A stretch of DNA of 64,000 bases from NCBI GenBank assembly GCA_015978205.1, contig JADWMM010000027.1:62001-126000 (forward strand). Direction: 5' to 3'. Shown piece after piece: positions 25,842 to 34,601 of the stretch. Position numbers and translations under genes: made by a program. The stretch is from Alkaliphilus sp. NP8 (GTDB lineage Bacteria > Bacillota > Clostridia > Peptostreptococcales > Natronincolaceae). Below the pieces are notes generated by a model. It did no database searches, was not told where the DNA came from, and saw only the letters and a program-made list of their open reading frames with translations. The stretch's first letter is position 1, and every line of letters begins with the position of its first letter.

Positions 25842-27576
25842 TATGAGAAGTGAATTAGTTACAAAAAAATTAAAACAATATGCGAAGAAAGAATCGAAAC
25901 CTTTATCAATCGGATTGGTGCTTTCAATGGTACGTACGGCTATGGAAATAATAGGTCCTATGATTATCGGTTATATATTGAACAATTATATAAAGCTGGA
26001 TATGGGAAAATCGGACTTTATGACAATTGTAAAGCTTCTTGTTATATACTTAATAGTTTATCTTCTTAGCGGATTATTCAGTAATTTAGCGATTGTATCA
26101 TTTGAACAAGCTGCGAATAAAATTGCATTTAATGTTCAAAAAGATGTTTATAAGCATGTAACTAAGCTTCCAATATCATATTTTGATAATTTGCCTGCAG
26201 GAAATATTGTTTCTAGAATAACAAATGATACAAATAGATTGAAGAGAATGTTTCAGTTGATTTTAGCTGATATGACTACTTCAAGTATTATGGTTGTTTC
26301 TATTTATGGAATGATTCTTATAACAAATTTTCGTGTAGCCATATTACTTTTATTACTAGCGCCAATTATATATATCATATTTAGAGATTTAAGATATAAG
26401 ACATCAAAGTATACTACACTTAACCGTAAATACGTTGGGAATATAAATGCTAGTATTAATGAAAATATTCAAAATATGGAGGTTATCCAGGCATTTAACA
26501 AAGAGGATTATATAAAAAGTGAGTTTGATGCTATTAATGAAAATATATATAAAACCAATATAGAAGTTACAAAAGTAAGAAGTTACGGAGGGTATAGGGC
26601 GATAGATGCTCTTAGTTATGTGGGAATAGGCCTTGTTCTTTTATATTTTGGTGTAGGTAGAATAACGGAAAGTTATGCTGTTACTATTGGAAGTATGTAT
26701 ATTGTAATAGATTATGTTACAAAGATTTTTAATAACATAAGCACAGTTGTTACAAGGTTTGGAGAATTGGAACAATCCTATGCTTCAGCAACACATGTAT
26801 TTGATTTGTTAAAGCTAGATACGATGGAAGAATTTCCAGGAGAACTTTCAGAGATTAAAGGTGATGTGAAATTTGAAGATGTTTACTTTGCATATAAAGA
26901 AGATGATGTTTTAAAAGGTGTTGACTTAGAAGTTAAAAGTGGTGAAAGTATTGCATTTGTTGGTTCTACTGGTAGCGGTAAGAGTACAATAATAAACTTA
27001 ATTTTGAAGTTTTATAGGCCAAGGCTTGGTAATATATATATCGATGGAAAAAATATCGAAACTATTAATAGAAATTCACTGAGAGAACACATAGCGGTAG
27101 TTCTTCAGGATGCATTTCTTTTTGAAACAGATGTGAAGGATAATATAAGGCTTGGGGATGATAGATTTAGTGATGAAGATATTGAAAAGGCTCTTATAGA
27201 TGTTGGAGGAGAAACTATTGTAAGAAGAGGAATAGATCAGAAGATATTTGAGAAAGGAAATAATCTTAGCCAAGGCGAGAAGCAATTAATTTCCTTTGCA
27301 AGAGCTTATATTAGAAATCCAAAAATCTTAATCCTTGACGAAGCAACATCAAACATCGATACTGAAACCGAAAAAGTAATACAAAAAGGTATAGAAAAGC
27401 TAAAAGAAGACCGTACAACCTTTATAATTGCTCACAGACTTTCTACTATAAAAGATGTAGATAAAATTACCGTTCTCAATAAGGGTAAGATTATTGAAAG
27501 AGGAAATCATGAGTCGCTAATAGCGCAAAATGGTTTTTATAAAAATATGTACGATGAACAAATGAGAAACCAATAA
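25831..27576 (+). CDS. Heterodimeric ABC exporter, catalytic partner subunit
   Basis: 581 residues with exporter membrane domain (about 20-320) and ATPase domain: Walker A GSTGSGKST, signature NLSQGEKQLISFARA (the Q replacing G in LSGG), Walker B ILILDEATSNID with the catalytic Glu, and H-loop IIAHRLST. ATG 25831 sits 8 bases after AAGGAG inside the preceding gene. It complements the first subunit: canonical signature there, canonical Glu here, giving one competent and one weak ATP site. Confidence 0.93.
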   Translation: MKNNMRSELVTKKLKQYAKKESKPLSIGLVLSMVRTAMEIIGPMIIGYILNNYIKLDMGKSDFMTIVKLLVIYLIVYLLSGLFSNLAIVSFEQAANKIAFNVQKDVYKHVTKLPISYFDNLPAGNIVSRITNDTNRLKRMFQLILADMTTSSIMVVSIYGMILITNFRVAILLLLLAPIIYIIFRDLRYKTSKYTTLNRKYVGNINASINENIQNMEVIQAFNKEDYIKSEFDAINENIYKTNIEVTKVRSYGGYRAIDALSYVGIGLVLLYFGVGRITESYAVTIGSMYIVIDYVTKIFNNISTVVTRFGELEQSYASATHVFDLLKLDTMEEFPGELSEIKGDVKFEDVYFAYKEDDVLKGVDLEVKSGESIAFVGSTGSGKSTIINLILKFYRPRLGNIYIDGKNIETINRNSLREHIAVVLQDAFLFETDVKDNIRLGDDRFSDEDIEKALIDVGGETIVRRGIDQKIFEKGNNLSQGEKQLISFARAYIRNPKILILDEATSNIDTETEKVIQKGIEKLKEDRTTFIIAHRLSTIKDVDKITVLNKGKIIERGNHESLIAQNGFYKNMYDEQMRNQ

Positions 27577-27736
27577 CTTACTTTTTATAAATTTTAATAA
27601 AATCTTAATTTATTTTTAAGAGTTTGTTAACATTTGTTAGATATAATAAGTAAAGTAAAGTTGCGAAGAAATAAACATAGATATCCGTATTATAAGCGGA
27701 GTTAATTGCAGTCATAGAAGAAAGAGGTGGATCCGT

Positions 27737-28876
27737 TTGAAGAAAGTACTTATATTTCCATTGCTAGACAGCCTTGCATCAGGACATCATCAGGTGGCAA
27801 AGGCAGTAACTCAGTATCTAAATAACAGATCAGATGAAATTGAATGTAAGACTATTGACCTTATGCATAGTTGGAATCCGGTATTGGAGCATATGATTAC
27901 AAAATCATACTTGTGGTGGATTCAGAGTTTTCCAAGATTTTATGCTTCTGTCTATAGACATTATGCCTATAAATCAAAAAGTCAGAGATCTTATAAATTC
28001 TATGATGTTTTTTTCCAAAGTAAAATGCGTAGCATAATATCTGAGGAAAAGCCTGATTTAATAATTTGTACTCATGCCTTTCCATCTTATCTAGTTAACA
28101 ATTTGAAAAAAACCGGGGCATGTAGTACCCCTCTAATAAATGTTTATACTGATTTTTTTGTCAATGATTTATGGGGAAGGGAAGAGGTAGATTATCATTT
28201 TGTTGCTGACAGCAATATGAAGCTAAATCTAACAGAAAGTAACGGGGTATCAAGAGATAGAATAATTGTGACAGGTGTTCCAGTAGATGAAGACTTTTAC
28301 TTGTCAAGGTCAGTAAAGTCTTCAGATAATCAGCTGAATATAATTTTGTCTGGTGGCAGCGCGGGCCTAGGTAATATGTTAGAGATATTGAAGAATTCCA
28401 AGAAGGATCAAAGGGTAAAGTTACATGTTCTATGTGGGAATAATAAAGGGTTATATAATGAACTTACTATGTTGAAAGATAACAATATACAACCACTACC
28501 TTACATTTCATCTCGAAAAGAGATGAATGAGCTGTACGATAAGGCAGATGCCATAATATCCAAGCCTGGTGGTGTGACTATTAGTGAGGCGATTAAAAAA
28601 GGTCTGCCTATTTTTATTCATTCTATTCTGCCGGGTCAGGAGGAAATAAATCTGATGCATTTGAATAAAAAAGGACTCGTATTTCCAATTAAGGAAAGCA
28701 AAGGTATGCTACAGCAGATAATTGAAGTTTTAGATGATGAACTAAAAATGACAACTTATGAAAGTGCTGTACAGCATTATTTTGATGATTTGGATATTCG
28801 TGAGCCTTCAGAAATGTTTAGGTTTATAGAAACAATTCTAAAAACAGACAAAACAAGCTTGAAGGCTATGTTTTAA
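27737..28876 (+). CDS. Glycolipid glycosyltransferase, MGDG-synthase/UgtP family
   Basis: 379 residues, TTG start after AGAGGTGG. N-terminal MGDG_synth domain (ASGHHQVAKAV at about 14, DLMHSWNPVLEHM, KPDLIICTHAFPSYLV) and a GT28 C-terminal domain with SGGSAG and ISKPGGVTISEA, which bind the nucleotide sugar. The family adds glucose or galactose to diacylglycerol in the membrane. Some clostridial relatives act on other lipids. The DedA gene starts 26 bases later, suggesting a shared role in membrane lipid synthesis or traffic. Confidence 0.88.
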   Translation: MKKVLIFPLLDSLASGHHQVAKAVTQYLNNRSDEIECKTIDLMHSWNPVLEHMITKSYLWWIQSFPRFYASVYRHYAYKSKSQRSYKFYDVFFQSKMRSIISEEKPDLIICTHAFPSYLVNNLKKTGACSTPLINVYTDFFVNDLWGREEVDYHFVADSNMKLNLTESNGVSRDRIIVTGVPVDEDFYLSRSVKSSDNQLNIILSGGSAGLGNMLEILKNSKKDQRVKLHVLCGNNKGLYNELTMLKDNNIQPLPYISSRKEMNELYDKADAIISKPGGVTISEAIKKGLPIFIHSILPGQEEINLMHLNKKGLVFPIKESKGMLQQIIEVLDDELKMTTYESAVQHYFDDLDIREPSEMFRFIETILKTDKTSLKAMF

Positions 28877-28902
28877 ATATGTACACATAGGAGGGGATAT
28901 AA

Positions 28903-29472
28903 TTGACAAGTTTAAATTTAAACTGGTTAATGGAATTAGGAAAGTTTGGCTTGTTTGGAGCAATGTTTATTGAAGGCAGTTCCCTTCCTTTTCCAGGTGT
29001 AGTCGTTGTTTTTGCATATGGTTATATGCTCCATTCTGGCTTATATTATACTTCAAAAGTAGCAATAGGAATGAGTGTTATATACTGTATAGCAAGCTTA
29101 ATACCTTACTTTTTAGGTAGTAGATTAGATGACCTGTTTTTGAATAAACCAAATAAGGGTTTGTACAAGGCAAAAGCTCTGTTTAATCGCTACGGTTTTT
29201 GGACTGTTGCAATTCTGCGCCCCTTTGGTTTAGGCAATTATATTTCATATGTGGCAGGAATGAGCAATATGAAGTTAGTGCATTATCTATTCTTAACCTT
29301 TTTAGGAATTTATCCATGGTCTGTTGGAATACTATCCTTGGGAAAATGTTTTAACGGCAATTATGAGGCTTTTAAGTCTTTTTATTATAAAAATAGTGTG
29401 TTGATGTATGGGGCATGGGTACTAATCTTGATTACGATAATTTTTTTATATATTAAAAATAAAAGCAAATAA
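28903..29472 (+). CDS. DedA-family membrane protein
   Basis: 189 residues, TTG start after AGGAGGGG. Four to six helices; EGSSLPFPGVVVVFAYGY and GFWTVAILRPFGLGNYISYVAGMS are the conserved DedA blocks, the latter carrying the essential Arg and Gly residues. DedA proteins flip phospholipids or undecaprenyl phosphate across the membrane. In an operon with a glycolipid synthase, so a flippase for its lipid substrate or product is an attractive but unproven role. The second DedA gene of this window is at 44333. Confidence 0.88.
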   Translation: MTSLNLNWLMELGKFGLFGAMFIEGSSLPFPGVVVVFAYGYMLHSGLYYTSKVAIGMSVIYCIASLIPYFLGSRLDDLFLNKPNKGLYKAKALFNRYGFWTVAILRPFGLGNYISYVAGMSNMKLVHYLFLTFLGIYPWSVGILSLGKCFNGNYEAFKSFYYKNSVLMYGAWVLILITIIFLYIKNKSK

Positions 29473-29591
29473 TATACTATAAATCATAATATTAATATTA
29501 TTAATTTATAAAGCATCCTGTTTTGAAGATGATTCAGAAGAGGGTGTTTTATTTATATTTTTTAAGAAGAAAAACAATTTATATATACTAT

Positions 29592-29623
29592 AAAATAACC
29601 TATAAATATTGTAGGTTATTTTT
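29592..29623 (+). terminator. Rho-independent terminator
   Basis: AAAATAACCTA pairs with TAGGTTATTTT (9-nt loop), followed by T-rich sequence, 120 bases after the DedA gene. Confidence 0.75.
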
Positions 29624-29726
29624 AATATTGTATAATGGAATAGTAAGGAATGTTTCTTAACTTATAGTCGGATGAATTTTAATGAGTGAAAAAAGGATTC
29701 TTATTAAAAAATAGGCGGTGAACTTA

Positions 29727-30659
29727 GTGGAATTAAATAATAAAATATTCAAATATGGATTAATGCTGATAATTTTATCATTAATTTTTACTATAGGTTT
29801 TTCTTTAGTTTATAAGTTGAAAACTCCTGTATTTTTAAAAATGTATGTAGAACGATCTATGACTGATTATCCAAACTTAAACCTTGTTGAAAATTTCGAA
29901 TTAAAGTATATAACAGATGTATCGGACAAAAGAAGAATAATAGATATTCAATTTAAAGAAGAACCTAATATGGAAGTTTTTGTTTCAGATCGCCCTGCTG
30001 GAGGAGGATTTTCACCTTTTAATAATCATAATTTTAATAATCAACAAGACGGTATCTATGGAAGATATATTATTAAACCTATATATCTTCGTATGGAATT
30101 AAATGATATAAATAAAGAATTTTTTGAAGTTACACTTAATAATGCTAAGATAACCTTTGATGATGGAAGCACTCAAAATATAGACTTAGGCGAAATAATA
30201 CTTTATAAAGATGAAAGAAGAGAAGATACAGATTCTAAGCCTACATTTGATTTTGTAAGTGGAAGCAGTTCATCAAGCTTTATAAATGGGGATAATTTAT
30301 CAAGCAGAACATCAACCACTGGACTTGAAGTTAATGAAGATATAAATTTAACAGAAGTTAAGTCTCCAATATTAGATAATGTTAAAGACTATATTGAAAT
30401 TTCTATAGATGATATTGATTACAGCCAAATTTCAGGAGTAGAATATGAAAAAGGAAAGGTGTTAAATGCGTATTCTAAATTTGAACCTCCAGAAGATATA
30501 GTTAATAAATATATAGTCTATGACATGAAACCAAAACTATACTATGAAAATAAAGATGGAAAAATATCATATACTCGAATAGATAATATAGACTATATCC
30601 CTTATAATTTTGATTTATTAGGAATATTTAACTACCTAAGAGCAAGGGGTGAGATCTAG
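29727..30659 (+). CDS. Secreted or membrane-anchored protein, unrecognised
   Basis: 310 residues: one N-terminal helix (about 10-31, uncleaved anchor or signal), then a soluble outside part rich in Asp, Ser and Asn, including a low-complexity SGSSSSSF stretch and an Asn-rich FNNHNFNNQQ loop. GTG 29727 is preferred over the track's GTG 29718, which lies within the AGGCGG site. The next gene follows after 1 nt. No domain recognised. It is next to the Wadjet genes but with its own partner, so a link is not implied. Confidence 0.55.
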   Translation: MELNNKIFKYGLMLIILSLIFTIGFSLVYKLKTPVFLKMYVERSMTDYPNLNLVENFELKYITDVSDKRRIIDIQFKEEPNMEVFVSDRPAGGGFSPFNNHNFNNQQDGIYGRYIIKPIYLRMELNDINKEFFEVTLNNAKITFDDGSTQNIDLGEIILYKDERREDTDSKPTFDFVSGSSSSSFINGDNLSSRTSTTGLEVNEDINLTEVKSPILDNVKDYIEISIDDIDYSQISGVEYEKGKVLNAYSKFEPPEDIVNKYIVYDMKPKLYYENKDGKISYTRIDNIDYIPYNFDLLGIFNYLRARGEI

Positions 30660-30660
30660 T

Positions 30661-31215
30661 ATGTGTAACGCATATAAGAAAGTATTCTGGGGAATTTTCA
30701 TTGCAACTTTTAATATAAATTTAGGGATAATACCTATATTTCCAGCGTTTGTAGGATTTATGGTTGTTTCAAGTGGCATAAGCTCTTTATACGATAAAAC
30801 AAATATAAAAGCATTTGGTAGAGCTAAAGTTTTTGCAAATATTTTAATAATATTAACTGCTGTAGGACAGTTTATAGAATTTATATATATGAACTCAGTA
30901 AATTCTTCTATACTTATTCAAGTGTTAATAATGTCATATAGTGTTATAGAGTTAATTCTGTTCTTTAAATTTTTTGAAGGAACAATTGAGTATTTTAAAA
31001 GTAATAAAAATAATGAACTAGCTGATGAGAATGTAGAAAAATTAAGATTCTATATAGTAGTTTCCATAATAAATATTATAGCTTTGAATATTTCACTTAT
31101 ATTTCACTTACATACCTTAAATATTATAGTAGCAATAACATCAATTATTCTACGCATATATCTAATTGTGCAGGCTAATGGATTTAAAAACTTGTTTTTA
31201 AATAAAGAGATATAG
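30661..31215 (+). CDS. Five- to six-helix membrane protein, unrecognised
   Basis: 184 residues, mostly hydrophobic, with helices near 8-32, 48-70, 77-103, 130-150 and 155-175. The start is ATG 30661 with AAGGGG 11 bases upstream; the track's GTG 30649 overlaps this site. It is coupled to the anchored outside protein gene upstream, so the two probably form a complex. No family recognised. Confidence 0.55.
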   Translation: MCNAYKKVFWGIFIATFNINLGIIPIFPAFVGFMVVSSGISSLYDKTNIKAFGRAKVFANILIILTAVGQFIEFIYMNSVNSSILIQVLIMSYSVIELILFFKFFEGTIEYFKSNKNNELADENVEKLRFYIVVSIINIIALNISLIFHLHTLNIIVAITSIILRIYLIVQANGFKNLFLNKEI

Positions 31216-31295
31216 TACAAATTCGTATTGAAGTAATTTTTAGATAAAAGATTAAATACAATAAAGGTTAATTAATTTAAAAGAGGTATATAATA

Positions 31296-32369
31296 ATGGA
31301 AAAAATAATTAAAAAATTTTTATCTGAATATAAGAAAAAGAATAAAAAAAGGTTTGAAATACAAACTTTAGTAAAATATATAATAAATAACTACAAAGGA
31401 GAAGCGTTTTATTTAGCAGGTGGTGGATATATAGAGCTTTATAAACAAATAAATCTACTTAAAGAAAAAAGATATATTAAAGAAATAAAATCATCTAGCT
31501 ATAATGGTTATAATCCACCATTAAAAACTAAATGGCAGATTATATATGAGGAAAGTAGTTCAAAGTGGGATAAATCTAAAATACTTCAGCTATCAGACTA
31601 CTTAGATTTTAGTTATTATATTAAACATCCATCATATCAAACGGATTTAGAATGGGAATATATAAAAAACATTTATGGTTTTTTAAAATCTAAAGAAAAA
31701 AGAGAATGGGCTAGTATAGAGGAACGTTCTTTAGAGCTTTTCTACGATGAAAAATTTCTTAAAAACAAAAAAGAAAAATATAAAGGAAAATATGGCATAT
31801 TAAAGAGGTTAAATCTTTCTAATGAAGACTTAAAAATGAAAAAATATGGACAAATGTTTATTTACTGGAATAAAGGTGTGGAGCATATTAAAAATATCAT
31901 TATTCTCGAAAATCACTCTACTTTTTTTACTTATAAAAGAGTTGCCCAAGCATATGGACAAATATTTGGATTTAATCCAGATGCTCTTATTTACGGAGAA
32001 GGCAAAAAAATTGAAGATAGCTTATCTTTTATAGAAGAAATTACAGATCCAGCTAAAGTAAAAATTTTGTATTTTGGAGATATAGATCCGGAAGGTTTAG
32101 GAATATATTATAGACTTAAAGAAAAATACAAAGATATGAATATTCAATTACAGCACGAAGCTTATTTGCATTTAATTAAATTATGTAAAAAAGAATATTA
32201 TTCAGAAAGACAAAATAAAAATCCATTGTATTTAGATGTTTTTATAGAAGAAATGAAAGTATATTTAGAAAATAGTCAATTAAAAAAGATTAAATCTATT
32301 TGGAATAATGATTTAAGAGTGCCTCAGGAATTAATAAATTATGAATATTTATTGAAGGTGAGAAAATGA
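31296..32369 (+). CDS. jetD: Wadjet subunit JetD, Toprim nuclease
   Basis: 357 residues. C-terminal Toprim (topoisomerase VI-like, DUF2220) domain with catalytic Glu in IIILENHSTF (E205) and the DxD motif in YFGDIDPEG (D262, D264); N-terminal winged-helix arm region. JetD cuts closed circular DNA that the JetABC SMC complex has reeled in, so the system destroys small plasmids. The gene leads the operon and overlaps the next by 4 bp. In type I systems jetD is last; here the order is D-A-B-C, and the neighbours are of the DUF5716/DUF6063 type associated with type II. Confidence 0.9.
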   Translation: MEKIIKKFLSEYKKKNKKRFEIQTLVKYIINNYKGEAFYLAGGGYIELYKQINLLKEKRYIKEIKSSSYNGYNPPLKTKWQIIYEESSSKWDKSKILQLSDYLDFSYYIKHPSYQTDLEWEYIKNIYGFLKSKEKREWASIEERSLELFYDEKFLKNKKEKYKGKYGILKRLNLSNEDLKMKKYGQMFIYWNKGVEHIKNIIILENHSTFFTYKRVAQAYGQIFGFNPDALIYGEGKKIEDSLSFIEEITDPAKVKILYFGDIDPEGLGIYYRLKEKYKDMNIQLQHEAYLHLIKLCKKEYYSERQNKNPLYLDVFIEEMKVYLENSQLKKIKSIWNNDLRVPQELINYEYLLKVRK

Positions 32370-33838
32370 TGATAGAAAATGGTTTTTTTAATAGAATGAA
32401 AAAACTTCAAGCAATTCGACTGTTAGGTGCAGGAATGGATATAGGAGAATTAAATGAATATGCTTATGAAATTTGTTTTCTACTAATACAAAATATATTC
32501 TTAAGAGAACTTAGAGAAAATCATAATAGAAGCAGGGAAGATATGCTATTTATTACTGAAAAAATACTTCAGGATATGGATTTAAAATATAGTAAAGATA
32601 TAGTTGTGAGAATTGTAGATGGTACTTTATGGTATAGAGAACCTACAAAACAAGAAGGATTTAAAACAAAAATTTACAATGAAGCTACTAAAAATAAAGA
32701 AGAGTATATATTTAGATATTTTAAAGTGGATAGAGAGCATAGCCACTGGGAACAGGGTGGTGCTACTGTATATATGTTAACCGAAGAAAGCCAAGAAATG
32801 ATTTTTATAACCCGGGAAATATTGGAAGAGTTTGGATTTGACCTAGAACAATTTTATACTTTGCAATTAATTAAAACAGGAAATTTTGCAAAGGCAAGAA
32901 GCAGTATAGATAATTTAATGGCCAGAGTTAGGGTGTTGATTAATAGAGAAAAGGAATATAAAAGAGATATTATAAGAGATCCTCAAAATATATTTTTTGA
33001 TAGAAGTATTAGAGGTAAAAAATCTGAAGATGAAATAAAGGAACAATTTGAAGAAGAACAAAAAGTTTTTGCAAATATGTTTTCTTGGCGAAATAGATAT
33101 GATGCCTTACCAGAAGATAAGAAGCAAGAGGCTGAAACTATGTTTGAAAATCTTGAAAGAGCTAGATTATTACATGACAGTTTAGCTAAACATGTTATGG
33201 AGAGTTTGGCATTAGAAATGGAAATAAGGGTAAAATATCCAGAAAGTTTTTGGAATATTTCTAGTTTTAGCTTTAAAAAGGATATTTGGCAAAATCATAT
33301 TGTTAAAAATGGTTTAAGAAGTATGAATGACTTAGAAAAAGTTGTGTCCACTTTGTTTTCTCCTAAAACAGAGTTTATTTATCCACTTGAATGGGCCTGG
33401 TCAGAACAAATTATTAAGCAAAAAAGAAATATAAAAAAAGAAAAGGATGCTGTTTTAGAAGAGGAATGGAAGTTTAGAGAAACAGATTGGGATTTATTAA
33501 TAGATCTTTATGAAAAAATATTCAACTCACTTTTAGAAAAAGGAGAATTTTGTATATTAGAATTAAATAAAATGAGTAAAGAAGAAAGGAAAAAATGGTT
33601 ATATCAAAAGGAAAATATAGATTTGTTTATGATGTTTGTTATTTCAGAGGTTATATTAGATTTAAATCATACTGGTGAGGATGAAAGACTTAAATTATTT
33701 AAAGGTTTATGCGATAAAAATCCTATTTTTAAAAAACTACATGGAAAAAAGATTTTATCTAAAATAGAAAGTACAGAAAAAGTTTTTGCTTGGAAAGAAT
33801 TATTTATTTCACCATATACCATTTATATAAAGGAGTGA
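32366..33838 (+). CDS. jetA: Wadjet subunit JetA, kleisin-like (DUF5716 type)
   Basis: 490 residues, start overlapping the jetD stop (ATGA). The N-terminus reads as a winged-helix region (NRMKKLQAIRLLGAGMD); later there is a long charged helical middle (about 225-280) and the aromatic motif ESFWNISSFSF. Size, order and sequence character fit the JetA kleisin that bridges the SMC heads. The DUF5716 name is from recall of family membership, not from a search. Confidence 0.82.
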   Translation: MMIENGFFNRMKKLQAIRLLGAGMDIGELNEYAYEICFLLIQNIFLRELRENHNRSREDMLFITEKILQDMDLKYSKDIVVRIVDGTLWYREPTKQEGFKTKIYNEATKNKEEYIFRYFKVDREHSHWEQGGATVYMLTEESQEMIFITREILEEFGFDLEQFYTLQLIKTGNFAKARSSIDNLMARVRVLINREKEYKRDIIRDPQNIFFDRSIRGKKSEDEIKEQFEEEQKVFANMFSWRNRYDALPEDKKQEAETMFENLERARLLHDSLAKHVMESLALEMEIRVKYPESFWNISSFSFKKDIWQNHIVKNGLRSMNDLEKVVSTLFSPKTEFIYPLEWAWSEQIIKQKRNIKKEKDAVLEEEWKFRETDWDLLIDLYEKIFNSLLEKGEFCILELNKMSKEERKKWLYQKENIDLFMMFVISEVILDLNHTGEDERLKLFKGLCDKNPIFKKLHGKKILSKIESTEKVFAWKELFISPYTIYIKE

Positions 33839-33842
33839 AAAC

Positions 33843-34601
33843 ATGAGCTATACCAGTGAAGATATAAAAAAAGCTAGTGAATTGTTTTTTCATTTATTAA
33901 ATAAAAAGATAATACCTTCTAATGATATTTTAGCTGCACAATATTATGATAATAATAACATAAGTGAAATTGTAAAAAACATGGCAGAAGAAGGTGGATT
34001 GCGTGTACTTAGTACTAGACAAAATCTGCACTTAGTATCAAAAGGCGAAGGATCTATCTTTGCTACCACATATAGTCAAATGAAAGAAAAATATAATAAA
34101 CTTTATAGAAAAAAACATTTTTATTTGGCTAATATTATAATATGTATTTATTTAGCTGAAATAGATAAAGAAAACAATTTTTCCTTTAGAATTGAAGATG
34201 CAGGGATATCCTATTATAAATTAGAGGAAATAATAACAAACACCTTGGACTCTTGGAAAAAGAGAAATGAAAAAGAAGATAGTTTCTCTAAAGAATTTGC
34301 TATTGCAATAGATGAAATTCATCATCTTTGGTCTGTGGAAATGTCTCATTCTAAGGATGCAAAAGATGGAGTAGGTTTTAGTTTATCTTCTCAAACTAGA
34401 TTAGGTTTTATTCATGAAGCGCTTAAGCCTTTAGAACAAGAAAACTTAATTATTAGTTTAAATCAAGAAAATAGAATTATTCCTAAAGAAGAACTTTACG
34501 AAAGACTTGAAAATCTTTATCACGGTGGAGATAGATATGAAGAGATTATAGAACTTATTAAATATAATGAAAAGGAGAAGGAAGATGCCGAAACTATCTA
34601 A
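33843..34601 (+). CDS. jetB: Wadjet subunit JetB, KITE-like (DUF6063 type)
   Basis: 252 residues, 4 nt after jetA and overlapping jetC by 17 bp. Predicted as tandem winged helices typical of KITE subunits (SSQTRLGFIHEALKPLEQEN) that bind the kleisin and support SMC loop extrusion. Starts ATG 33843 after AAGGAG. Identification rests on position between JetA and the SMC gene plus length. Confidence 0.82.
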   Translation: MSYTSEDIKKASELFFHLLNKKIIPSNDILAAQYYDNNNISEIVKNMAEEGGLRVLSTRQNLHLVSKGEGSIFATTYSQMKEKYNKLYRKKHFYLANIIICIYLAEIDKENNFSFRIEDAGISYYKLEEIITNTLDSWKKRNEKEDSFSKEFAIAIDEIHHLWSVEMSHSKDAKDGVGFSLSSQTRLGFIHEALKPLEQENLIISLNQENRIIPKEELYERLENLYHGGDRYEEIIELIKYNEKEKEDAETI

